A stretch of 64,000 nt of DNA, taken from positions 62,001-126,000 of the forward strand of contig CAJSYZ010000011.1 of NCBI GenBank assembly GCA_910574455.1, in the 5' to 3' direction. The notes under the pieces are model-generated. The model was not told where the DNA came from, made no database searches, and worked only from the letters and a program-made list of their open reading frames with translations. The position numbers and the translations under genes are program-made. How positions within the stretch are numbered: position 1 is the first letter of the stretch; every line of letters starts with the position of its first letter. The stretch is from Trichaptum fuscoviolaceum (taxonomy: Eukaryota; Basidiomycota; Agaricomycetes; Hymenochaetales; Trichaptaceae). Of the stretch, positions 46,280-57,189 are shown in pieces.

Positions 46280-46995
46280 TACTGGTGATTGGAGATGGTC
46301 TTCGATGGTTGCGATGAGATCGTAAAGGGCGTCGAAATGGGCCTGGAAGTACGGTAGGAAGATTCGGAAATCATGAAACCAGGGGTCCGACTTGGATGCC
46401 TGCAATACCTCAACACAGTCTTGCTTGAAATCTTCCGCAATACACATTACACCCGATTTGCGATAATTTAGATGCATGCTGTAGTCTTTCGGAGGGGAGT
46501 GATTTCGTATGACCTCCCAGAGTTTCTTTGGCTCTATCTCGTGGAACCTGTAATTATAGGGTAGACTATTTGGGGCCGCGGGGGTGTCGAACACTTCATC
46601 TCTAGTGAACCAGATGACAATTGCGGAGGACTCCATGAAGAAGAACCTTAGACTGTCCAAGAGCTTCCTTACTCTAATAGCGTCGCCCGCTGGCCGTGAC
46701 TAACAAGCGTAGGTTATTAGACGTTCTTTTTAGAAACATGATCTTATTACTTACCCCCGTAACATTTGCAGACAAGAGCTCGACCACTTCAGACATCTTT
46801 CCCAAAGCTGTGTTCAACGTTTGAATCTGCGCCTCAAAAGCAGTGCTCATCTGTGCAACCTGTTTCTCCAACTTCATAATCCTATCATCCCCTGAATGAG
46901 CTGGATGGTTTGAAGTCGAGCGAACCGACTGCATGTCATCTGTACCAGTGAGCAATGGGGAAGTAGCAGTGCTCGTCCTTGCAACATTTTCACTG

Positions 46996-49816
46996 CTGCC
47001 AGGTAGCTGATTGAATGAAGTACAGCGTTGCTGTAAACCATCCACTGCATCAACACTCAGCAAATGCTGGCTGAAGCAGTATAGGGTGAATCAGCCTTGC
47101 TGTACATTGATTCAGGGGATGCATACCTAGGGAATACTGGCATGCAATACCAATTGGGATTATAGCACTGGATAATAGAATAATGCATTGCATACCCACC
47201 GCTTTTTTAGGTTAATTATAGCATTCAGGCACTGTTGATTGATAGCATGCTGTAATAAATCAGAATTTCATAATTTCCATCTATTTTGAGATATGAGGCA
47301 CACCAGGGTCCAGGACCCTGAGGTCTGGCAGGTTCCAGGTCACTTGGTGCCGCTTTAGAGGAGGCCGTGGGAATAAACTCAAATTAACCTTTGAGGCTCT
47401 ACAGGCCTTCTAAAATAGCACAAAAATAACCAAAAAATCAGGAAATATTCCTGGGCACTGCCGCTTTGCTGTAGCGTGGGAACTACACTTCTGAGCAACC
47501 ATATTAGGGTACCAGTGTGTTCTGGGCCCCTCTGGGCCCTTCCTAAAGCGGTAAAAATGATCATCAAAAATAGATAATTATATTCATTTGCCCCTGCATA
47601 TATGCAGGCTTCCCCTGGGCCTACCAGCAGCAAATAAAATGCAATAAAATCGGATTATATTAGTAGAAGTATATCAAACATGATCTAGATAGCTAAATAT
47701 GGTAATACTAGCTGGGAACATGTGTATAACATCAGATCATATTCTATTTTTAATACATAACATATGGGGCCCATTGCACCACATTGGGATACCTCCGGGA
47801 TGCAAATTTTGATGGAATTCCAATGGGACGTACTAGAAGAGCTGAAACGGGCTTTCACGGCGCTAAAATATGCATTTTTCATATTGTTACAGATTATTCT
47901 TTTATTTAAATGTTATTTTTGTTTCAGCACTTCTACTGCACGTAAAGGCATGTATAAATAGTTAAAATGGTACAGAACGACGAGGTGAACAATAATATGA
48001 GCTTAGAATAGCTACACGGGAGCTATATATAGCTCTAACACACTAACTATTTTCGGAGTGCATGCAATTATTGTTAGTCATTCCTATGCATGTATGTACA
48101 CTGTGTCTATGTTCTGAAAGCTTTAAATAGCTCTCTATAATATACTTCTCATGCTGTACGAGGTTTCGCAGCAATCGGAGCTCATTTGAAATTGATATAA
48201 GGCATACAAATTTCGGAAAGATGGGTCAATTTTAATTTATTGGGAGGGTTATGGGTCAGGCACATAGTGCCAAACATTCACTATAGGTATTCTAAACATA
48301 ATCCAAATGCATGTTTGAGATGGCATTGGATTGTAGAAGTCATATCTAACATTGTAGGATGAGATGCTATGTGTAATATCAGAATGTACATGTTATGTCA
48401 GAATCATATATAACTTACAGATTCCATCTGTACACCAAACATGCATTTGGATTATGTTTAGAATACCTATAGTGAATGTTTGGCACTATGTGCCTGACCC
48501 ATAACCCTCCCAATAAATTAAAATTGACCCATCTTTCCGAAATTTGTATGCCTTATATCAATTTCAAATGAGCTCCGATTGCTGCGAAACCTCGTACAGC
48601 ATGAGAAGTATATATAGAGAGCTATTTAAAGCTTTCAGAACATAGACACAGTGTACATACATGCATAGGAATGACTAACAATAATTGCATGCACTCCGAA
48701 AATAGTTAGTGTGTTAGAGCTATATATAGCTCCCGTGTAGCTATTCTAAGCTCATATTATTGTTCACCTCGTCGTTCTGTACCATTTTAACTATTTATAC
48801 ATGCCTTTACGTGCAGTAGAAGTGCTGAAACAAAAATAACATTTAAATAAAAGAATAATCTGTAACAATATGAAAAATGCATATTTTAGCGCCGTGAAAG
48901 CCCGTTTCAGCTCTTCTAGTACGTCCCATTGGAATTCCATCAAAATTTGCATCCCGGAGGTATCCCAATGTGGTGCAATGGGCCCCATATGTTATGTATT
49001 AAAAATAGAATATGATCTGATGTTATACACATGTTCCCAGCTAGTATTACCATATTTAGCTATCTAGATCATGTTTGATATACTTCTACTAATATAATCC
49101 GATTTTATTGCATTTTATTTGCTGCTGGTAGGCCCAGGGGAAGCCTGCATATATGCAGGGGCAAATGAATATAATTATCTATTTTATGATCATTTTTACC
49201 GCTTTAGGAAGGGCCCAGAGGGGCCCAGAACACACTGGTACCCTAATATGGTTGCTCAGAAGTGTAGTTCCCACGCTACAGCAAAGCGGCAGTGCCCAGG
49301 AATATTTCCTGATTTTTTGGTTATTTTTGTGCTATTTTAGAAGGCCTGTAGAGCCTGCAAAGGTTAATTTGAGTTTATTCCCACGGCCTCCTCTAAAGCG
49401 GCACCAAGTGACCTGGAACCTGCCAGACCTCAGGGTCCTGGACCCTGGTGTGCCTCATATCTCAAAATAGATGGAAATTATGAAATTCTGATTTATTTAC
49501 AGCATGCTATCAATCAACAGTGCCTGAATGCTATAATTAACCTAAAAAAGCGGTGGGTATGCAATGCATTATTCTATTATCCAGTGCTATAATCCCAATT
49601 GATATTATATGCCTAGTATTCCCTAGGTATGCTGATTTACCCTATACTGCTTCAGCCAGCATTTGCTGTAGATGATGCAGTGGATGGTTTACAGCAAGGC
49701 TGTACTTCATTCAATCAGATGCTCTATATCATGCAGTGATTGCTGTAATCTCATTCAATGAGTATCTCCAGTACATTCAGCAAACACTGTATTTCATTCA
49801 ATGAACTAACTGGCAG
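46996..49816. mobile_element. 2.8-kb near-perfect palindrome (foldback element)
   Basis: Two arms of about 1.3 kb (47003-48317 and 48436 to about 49722) are almost exact reverse complements around a spacer of about 118 bp (48318-48435). The outermost words are CTGCCAGGTAG and CTAACTGGCAG, and the right side carries extra CATTCAATGA repeats (49740-49805). The same short ORF (MGPIAPHWDTSGMQ) therefore occurs on both strands (47764-47961 and 48791-48988) and is not a gene I recognise. It interrupts the minus-strand gene; target duplication uncertain (ACTG possible). Confidence 0.85.
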
Positions 49817-50399
49817 GACTGACATTTTCCTCCAAATTCGTAATCATATCAACCCCTGAATGAGCTGGATGGTTTGAAGTCGAGCGAACCGACTGGTTGT
49901 AATCTGTACCAGTGTGAACTGGAATTTCTATAGCTTCTGAAATACTTTTTGCAGTAACGACCAGGGAATCCAAAGTAGCCGGAGATTGGCTAATGCTCCT
50001 TTTTATTGTATGCCCAGGTCCTGCTCTCGTCCCATGCGTTGACTCTGACAGTGATCGCGGAAGTTCAAGTTGCACTGGTGAATCGCTGACAGTGTGCGAA
50101 TGACTTCTTCCTTTACTTGTCACGTCAGTTGTCTTTGCCCTTTTCGCTTCATTGCCTTCAAGATAATCATTGTCCGGCTCATTCAAGTTATGACACTTAG
50201 TGCTCGGCTCCCCTGAATCCGAGTCCTCTGCTGAAGGCGGCTGTTAATTGGCTTTGTTTCCAGTCCGAGGTAAAACGAGCTCACTTTGGTTACTACTATT
50301 GTTGTAAGTACGTTTCCGCCGATTTATAGGTACTATTCCCCGTTCTCGACTCCGAGTTGGATTCGATGCACTGGCATTTGGTGACGTATACATTGTCTA

Positions 50400-51085
50400 A
50401 GTCTTCTCAGGCTGCTGATTGGGATTATCTACAATTTAGTTATTGTCAGAACCAACAAGGGGGCCCAACTTAAACGCAGGCTCACTGGATATTTCGAACA
50501 AAACTGTGACTTGAAGCCTGAGAGGAGGTTGTATTGCTTTCTCCAACAGCTTCAAGATGTAGTTAAAACTGGTCCTCAGGCTACTACTACCGGCGCGGCA
50601 CCACCGACTCGGAGTCGGAACCGAATAGTATCAAGTTGAAGTTCGGTTCGAGTTTCAGAACCCTTTCAAGTTTAGAGATCAAATTGCCAGTAGTATAGTA
50701 GTAGTACAGTACTACTCGGGCTACAAGTCTGAAGATCTCAGTCAGTGGATGAAGTTAAACTAGGAGACTGAAAGTTGACTCACCGCCAGCCTGAGTACTG
50801 CCAGTGGCAGCCCCTGAGCTACTAGTAGAATTTAGGTGGCAGGGACTTCAACTACAAGGTGATCGGGCTTCAAGCTGCTGAAAAGAACAAGCTTGAGAGC
50901 TACTAGAGTGTAGACAATGACACGACACGTCGCTGGTCGCTGGCTTTCAAGTTGGCAACTCCTCGTCATTCAAGTTGATGGGCATGGGGTAGTCAGGCTA
51001 CTAAATGCGGAACTTGAATCTGAAGCCAAACTTCTCACGCCACTGCTGGTGCCAGCCTGAGGCTAGTACTCTCCGGCACATGTTC
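50400..51085. repeat. motif-rich intergenic stretch (TTCAAGTT, GCCAGTGGCAG)
   Basis: Upstream of the broken minus-strand gene. It contains AAGTTGAAGTT, TTTCAAGTTGG, CTGCCAGTGGCAGC and (AGT)n words like those at 24115-24410 and 25440-26052. No gene seen. Confidence 0.4.
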
Positions 51086-54000
51086 TAACCCATGCTGTTC
51101 CAACCTCGCGACGAGACATTCCTCAACAAACTCGGATATCTCGGACGGGCATGCTCTACAATCATCTTCATCTCAAGCAAGCATTGGAGGGTATGTGCTG
51201 ATACGCATAGTTCAAGGTGGCCTTGCGGTAGAGCTCATCTTTCTTTCAACAAGCATATCCTCAATGTGGTTTGTCCTTCCGACCACAGTGATACCAATAC
51301 CAACACTTGTTTCTTAGGAGGATCAACTTCTTCTCGTTTTTATCTCAGTCGACTCGCTGCTTCGAATAATCCTGCCTGTCTATGAAGATGGACTGCTATG
51401 GCACGAACCACCACAGAGGATTGCTGTAGGGAATGGACTGTGAGGACGCTTGGAGGAATTGAACCAAAGATAGCTTACGTGCAGGATGCTATCACCATAG
51501 CTATGGGATTGAGCACGGGAGGTTACGTGAGAATAGAATCGGAGTTCATGATGATGGAATTTATGCAGGTCAGTGACCTACCAAATAGATGTAGAGATCA
51601 GAACTCTAATTTTTGTATCGTTTCGCAGAGCAATGGAGCAAAACAGAATACAGGATGAACGACTGGTGTCCAGCACTTCTTCATATTCTCTCATCCATCG
51701 TAGAACATCCGAACGAGATTCTCTCATTCCATTCGCGTCTATCCCTCAACCGAGCGACATTAACAACCTCTTCTCATTATCTCGAGATTGTATCCTGCGA
51801 TGTTGGTCTCCGAATAAAAGATGCCGGTCAGAGGTATCTTTTCCCCTTTAAATGGCAATAGAGAAGGGCCTTCGCTGTTACAGGGGCGTCCGCAAAAACT
51901 TTTGCTGGCTCACGAGTAATCGGGCCAAACCGAAGACAACTACTCCGTCTTTGTCTTCGTCCCTTCAAGTTCCCTTACTTTAGGTACTTTAGGTGGCACT
52001 TCTCATATTTATGAGTTCGCATCTGATCAATCATACTGGAATCACATCAACCTCTACCCCCCTAAAAGTGCGCATTGTAGATTACAAGAATTTCTTACGG
52101 ACGGGAGGCTATACGTTCTCTGTGAGAGGAAAGGAGAATCTGTGTGCGAAGTCGCTTATTTCGGTCCTGGTGTGGAAAGGCGTACTTGGACTCCCGCGGT
52201 CTGCGGTCTAACGGACAAACTGCATAGGAAACTTTTGGTGGGTTGCTGTTACAACCAGGCTCGTTAACAGAGAACTTCCTCAGGTTGTCTTACGTCCTGG
52301 TGTATTTTCTGTTTAACACTATGTTCTGCTCTCCAGGATTACATCTTGGCCCGCACCCTCCACTATTGATCGCATCCTATGCAATTATCGGAGAAAGGAA
52401 CAGCCGCTGCCGTAGGATGTACAGTTGAGTTGACACGGGATCATCTTACACACTGGCACTGGCAGCCTAGGGCAGGAACCACCTTACAGACACACTTTAT
52501 CCAATCATCCAAGATGAGTAAGCTCTATAATATTGTTGATGGCCTCAAGTGACTTTTCAGTAGTGAACTGACGTAGTCATGGCCTCCTCCTCAACTACCA
52601 CTGTATCCCAACGCCCAAGTCACCGCAGATTCTCTTCTTCACTTTTCTACCAATTTTCAACATCGAATTCCTCCTGCACGTCCCGATTCTCTCTCAACAC
52701 CATGCGGGACCTTGTACAACTCTGATAGACCTCTTTCTTCCGCCGCGCATCTGCCGACTCGCGCTTTGCCTGTCTCGGCACGCTCAAATTGTTCTATCGG
52801 TTTCAACGCCTCGCGCAGCTCGCGTAAAACGTCTCTAGGCTCGTATGGAAACCAAGGGGGTAGGAGTTCGACCGCTTTTGCAGAGGAACGAAACCACTGC
52901 CGTCTACGCAATTTACTGCGCCCACAGCTGGCGCCCCAATTCTTGACCCAGGATTCTCTCGCAGATTTATGCCGACGCGTATTCCCCCACCGACTAAAGC
53001 AATGGCGAGCACACATGCGCACGCGTCCACCTCCACAGTTGACAACACAAACTTCTTCAGCGATTTGTGATGGTAGAGTGGTTACATCCGTCACCATATA
53101 TCATGAGTGAACCTTCTCCGAGGGACAGGGCTATGCCAGAGAGCTCATCGTCAGTGGTGGCTGATGACCAGCTCAGAGAGCAGGACGTTAAAACTGGTTG
53201 CTGCACTTGCATCCGAGGTCCGCTCCTCCCAGGTTTTGAATCGCGAGACGCATCACCGACGTTTCGGATGTGCAAAGAGGCAAGTTACTGAACCGGCCCT
53301 CACAGGCACGAGGAGAGGATGTATGCGTGCAGTAATCAGTGAGCGAAAGCTACTACTGTACTTCTCGAGTAAGCTGTTCTTTTAATTTTTGAATCATAAT
53401 ACTCACAGGCTTCTTCAGCTTTGGAGCATCGGCACGGGGAATGTCTATACGTTCTCCGAGAACATCTGCATAAGATTTACGCCGAAAATTATAGTCTTCT
53501 TTTCTTGGGGTGGGGGTAGGGGGATTGGACACATCCGTTCGCGTATGGAATCTGCAAATGGGTATGATTTTCTTCACATTCCTGTATCCCCGACTCATCA
53601 GTGACAACTTTCCAGTACGACTCCAACTTTCTTGTCACCGGAAGGAACGATGGCCGTGTCAGCTTCTTCTCGTTCCATCATTCCTCTTTTCCTCGACCAT
53701 CTCAAGCTCAACAATAAGCGGCCACAGGACTCGCGCTGAGCAGTCAGTCGGGATGAGTCTCTATCCCTACCGTCTACTCTCACTTCAGGAATCCCTGCTC
53801 AATCGACATCTAAGCCTAAGTTCGCCTGGCCTGAGCGGCGTAAAGAGCCCAAAAACATGGGAAGGATGCTGGACAGCGACACTCTCTCACCACATACCAC
53901 AGTGAGGAGAGGGAAGGTTGCGAAGTTGCGCGGTCGGATTCGTATATACGGGGCTATGTATCACCGGGCAGTTTGATGCATCCCAATATTCCGCTTGCAT

Positions 54001-54709
54001 GCACAAAGGTCGACAAAGCAACTCACAACTCAATTTGCAAATGCTGCGAAGGGAAAAATATAACTGCATTTTCGACATCATCCAAGTTGTTGTCAACTTG
54101 TCGTGTCCCCATTCCTTGCCAAACACCTCTGCCCCGCCACCATTGCCGCCTAAACGGAGAACACTCGGTTTCAATGTGCAGTATGAGTCCATCATCGGCC
54201 GACAGCGCAATTCCCTCAGCTCCGAGGACGAGAAACGCGCCTTCATGCAAATTACTCCTTCCGAAGCGGGTTGGGATGCATTCAAGTTGGCCCATTTCCC
54301 ATTTTGGCACGGTTCTAGTTCAAGTTTCGGGTTGTGTACAGGGATGACTGTTGTATGGTGAGTTACTCGTGGCTTTCTTCGAAATCCTTCTAGAGCTGAT
54401 GGAGCAGCTTCTTGTGCAGTGGGTTGTATCCTCCCGACTTCTTCGGAGTTAACATGACTCATTTTCTTGTTCGTTTGTGCTTAAAATGAAAAGAAGCCTT
54501 ATAATCAAGTCATCCGGAAGAAATCATTTGTTATCTCCTATCAGTTCAACTTGCGGTTTATCCGAGTCATAGTACAAAGCACTAATAGCTCCCTCTCTCT
54601 TTCTAGAAGAATGGGAAATCAGAAAACTGACTTCAACTACTTTGTATAAGTGTGAAGTGGGAGCGGGTATTGTCCCCAAGATCATCATCAAGCCATTCCA
54701 CCGTGAATC
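51086..54709. other. no recognised gene; several short frames
   Basis: Open frames on both strands (for example 51398-51658, 52657-53097, 53353-53607, 53887-54462) overlap each other and show no domain I recognise. The minus-strand piece at 53353-53607 (RRKSYADVLGERIDIPRADA) and the plus-strand piece around 54150-54310 (PKRRTLGFNVQYESIIGRQR) have ordinary amino-acid composition and could be exons of decayed genes. A CACTGGCACTGGCAGCC word sits near 52454. Nothing further can be supported. Confidence 0.35.
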
Positions 54710-55751
54710 ATGTTCTCAAATCTTCGTACTATCCTTCTCATCCTCCTCTCCCTTGATTACGCACGCCTGCACCTCCGCACCGTCCTCCGCTTTCAGCTCG
54801 TTCAACGGTGGACAGCAAGGGCTCAAACGAAGGTACTTGTTTCATTCATATCAAGATCTGTACACTGACTTGTTGCTAGATACACAAGAAACTGCAAACG
54901 TTTCTTGATCTTCTCGGGGTACCACCAACACCTCTCTCCGAATTACATCAATATAGGCTCCATAATATAGTTCCGATACAGTGTCGCACGGGCTTGGATG
55001 TGGACAATGCAGTGACTGCAATATATGCTTCATTGCCACAGGTACCAGCTAGGAGATTTGTCTCGATCGACATCGAGTGGGCAAGTGGCGGAGAAGGGCC
55101 CAATCATCGCGTGGACCTCATCCAACTCGCAGTTCAACACCACATTTATCTAGTCAGGACGCATACTCTTACTGACCTTCCCCCTACGTTGGCGCAACTC
55201 CTTGGAGATGGTACAGTCATGAAAATTTCCGCAGGAATCAACGGTATGAATAACTTATCTTTTCTCCTGCGAGGTGGCCTAACAGAAGAAATGGCAGGTG
55301 ACGCAGTGCGTATAAAGCGCAAGTTTCGCACCTCTGTGCGCTCCTGTGTCGATCTGACAGATTGGGCGCGCGTTGTCTACCCGGAAGTCTGGCCCAAAAA
55401 CCCGACCTGGTCCCAACTGCTCTTAAACCCTCGTCTCTGGTTCCAGCATCCGACTCCGACTGTCAAGCTCGAAAAAATAGTGGGAGAAGTATTGAGGCTG
55501 AACGTCAAGAAGAGTAGTGAGGTCACAATGAGTGACTGGGCAGCTGACGAGCTATCAGCGGCACAAAAAGAGTGTAAGTTATCATTCTGTTGTTCAAGAT
55601 CAACCATCTTCAAGTTCTCACTTGCATGATCTGCTGTACTGGAATACTAGATGCAGCTATTGACGTTCACAGCACGTTTGCTGTAGCTTTGGCCCTGAGC
55701 CAAAGCCACTCACCCTTACCGGATAAGTACATCAAGAACTTCGAGGCTTGA
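54710..55751 (+). CDS. DEDD-type 3'-5' exonuclease domain protein
   Basis: Three-exon model: 54710-54832, 54880-55573, 55651-55751, with GT-AG introns of 47 and 77 bp; 918 bases, 305 residues. The family (RNase D/WRN-exonuclease fold) removes nucleotides from 3' ends of DNA or RNA using two metal ions. The N-terminus MFSNLRTILLILLSL is hydrophobic. Exo I is FVSIDIEWASG (Asp and Glu present). Exo II would be ISAGINGMNNLSFLLR, where the usual Asp appears to be Asn. Exo III is EYAAIDVHSTFAVALALS, with Tyr formed across the second intron and Asp present, the DEDDy pattern. No stops or shifts, which is striking beside so many pseudogenes. It lies inside the 39-kb element, so it is a cargo candidate. 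Activity is doubtful if the Exo II change is real. Confidence 0.75.
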
Positions 55752-57185
55752 TCTAGTAGGCTGAGGCCCACCAGTAGCAGGTTTGACCAAATGTGCTTGA
55801 GTTATCGAGTAAATTGTTGTGCGCATGCTCTTGTCTTTCAAAGTTGCCAGGAGATTCATGATTAAAATTTATTATTGAATTGCCTTTTTTTCCCGAATGA
55901 TCACCGTAGTCTGAGGTATCAAAGTGGTTTGGAAGATGTCGCCAATGGTGTCTGTCTGCTGTTCGGATTGCTTGCCATGATGATGCTTCCAGTGGTGAAC
56001 GAGCTTTAAATCTAAAATTGGAACTTGAAGAGTTCAAGTTGCCACCGTGACTCGCACTTGAACTTGAACTTGAACTTGAACTTTTTACCACTGCGTCCCC
56101 TCAACGACACAGTGTACGTTCTCCAGTCTTGTTATGAGCACTTCTCCGCCATCCCCCACCCATTCCATAAGACCACTTATTGGCCTGAACAAGTTATGTT
56201 TTATCCTACCCTCAAGCTTGTATTGAACTCGCCTAGACTTCAACATTTCCGAATGAACCAAAAAACGATAGTGTACGTCTGAGAACGTGCTTCTTGCTTG
56301 ATCTTATCACTCACATTTGTCTTTAGTACCTGGAGAGGAGAAGGTGGGCGGCCTTGTTATAGTGAGAGGAGCTCCGACGTGCACGCTGAAGCGAGCATCT
56401 TCTACCTTTCGAACGACACCCGCTGAGGATAGGCCGATACATGTTGCATCACCAATTGTTGTAATCTTCATCAAAAATAAGTAACAATCCTTCGTCTTCA
56501 ACTAGAGTCGACACCGCCTTATAGGAAAGGAAGGGCAAGGGCCGTCCGCTGACGATTGAAGAGGTGGCAGAGGACGCTATTGATGAGGGGGCAGATGAAC
56601 TACACGACCGATCCCGCGCCAGCCTTGCGCATGTGTCCTTGGATGCCCCTCGCTTCACATATCAGTTTCCTGCGCCGAAACCGCCATTGCAACATAGTAA
56701 ATCTCGCGTCCGTCAATTGCAGGCTGACGGCCCCGGCCCCGGCCTCGGAACACCACCTCATACCGTCTTGCGAGACACCTTCATACCTCTAGTTGAATGT
56801 GATACACCTCCGATAGTGAAAAACGCGATGAAGCGAGGCGAACATCCTTCCATGAAACAGCTGCCAGCATCTCCCGGCCAATCTCTAGCAAGTCTCCGGA
56901 AGGTAGCGTGAACCTAGGCGCTACATCTAGTTCACAAGCATCGGACTACGGTGGCGAACATCTATGAGGGCATGCGAGGGAAGAGAATAAGCGCAACCTT
57001 TGAAGCCTCTGGAACTATAAGTACGGACTTCTCTTCTTGCTATTATATTACTAGGCTTATACTGGTTTATTCATCAGCGAAACCACATGCGTCTATTTCG
57101 GATACTTTGCTCTTCAAACATATCATATCAACACAGATCTAACCGAAGCTAAATGTGTTAGACAATTATTGATCTGGACAACTTC
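55752..57185. other. no recognised gene; TTCAAGTT/CTTGAA repeats
   Basis: A run of (CTTGAA)n lies near 56055-56085. Short frames at 56025-56282 (HRDSHLNLN...) and 56564-56911 (RFTYQFPAPKPPLQHSKSRV) might be exons but show no known domain. Confidence 0.35.
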
Positions 57186-57189
57186 GCGG

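Larger units (their letters stand above)
41661..50393 (-). pseudogene. minus-strand gene of the large element, broken by two insertions
   Basis: Function unknown. Segments in coding order: 50393 to about 49817 (MYTSPNASASNPTRSRERG..., an in-frame TAA at 50247-50245, then NEPDNDYLEGNEAKRAKTTD, QSVRSTSNHPAHSG); about 46995-46755 (NVARTSTATS, a second QSVRSTSNHPAHSG, KLEKQVAQMSTAFEAQIQTL coiled coil); a GT-AG intron 46754-46700; 46699-46283 (DAIRVRKLLDSLRFFFMESS, HFDALYDLIATIEDHLQSP); 42652-41661 (RLLQSISVSANGLMIRSE, a Gly-Lys repeat, a C-terminal helical region, TAG). Removing the TIR element at 42656-46279 joins SPV to RLLQ in frame. Convergent with the transposase gene, so probably a second gene of the same mobile unit. 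The palindromic element and the TAA make it inactive as read. Confidence 0.5.

Noticed and set aside
47764..48988. Identical 65-codon ORF on both strands
   Set aside because: It is the same sequence seen twice because of the palindrome, with no recognised domain.
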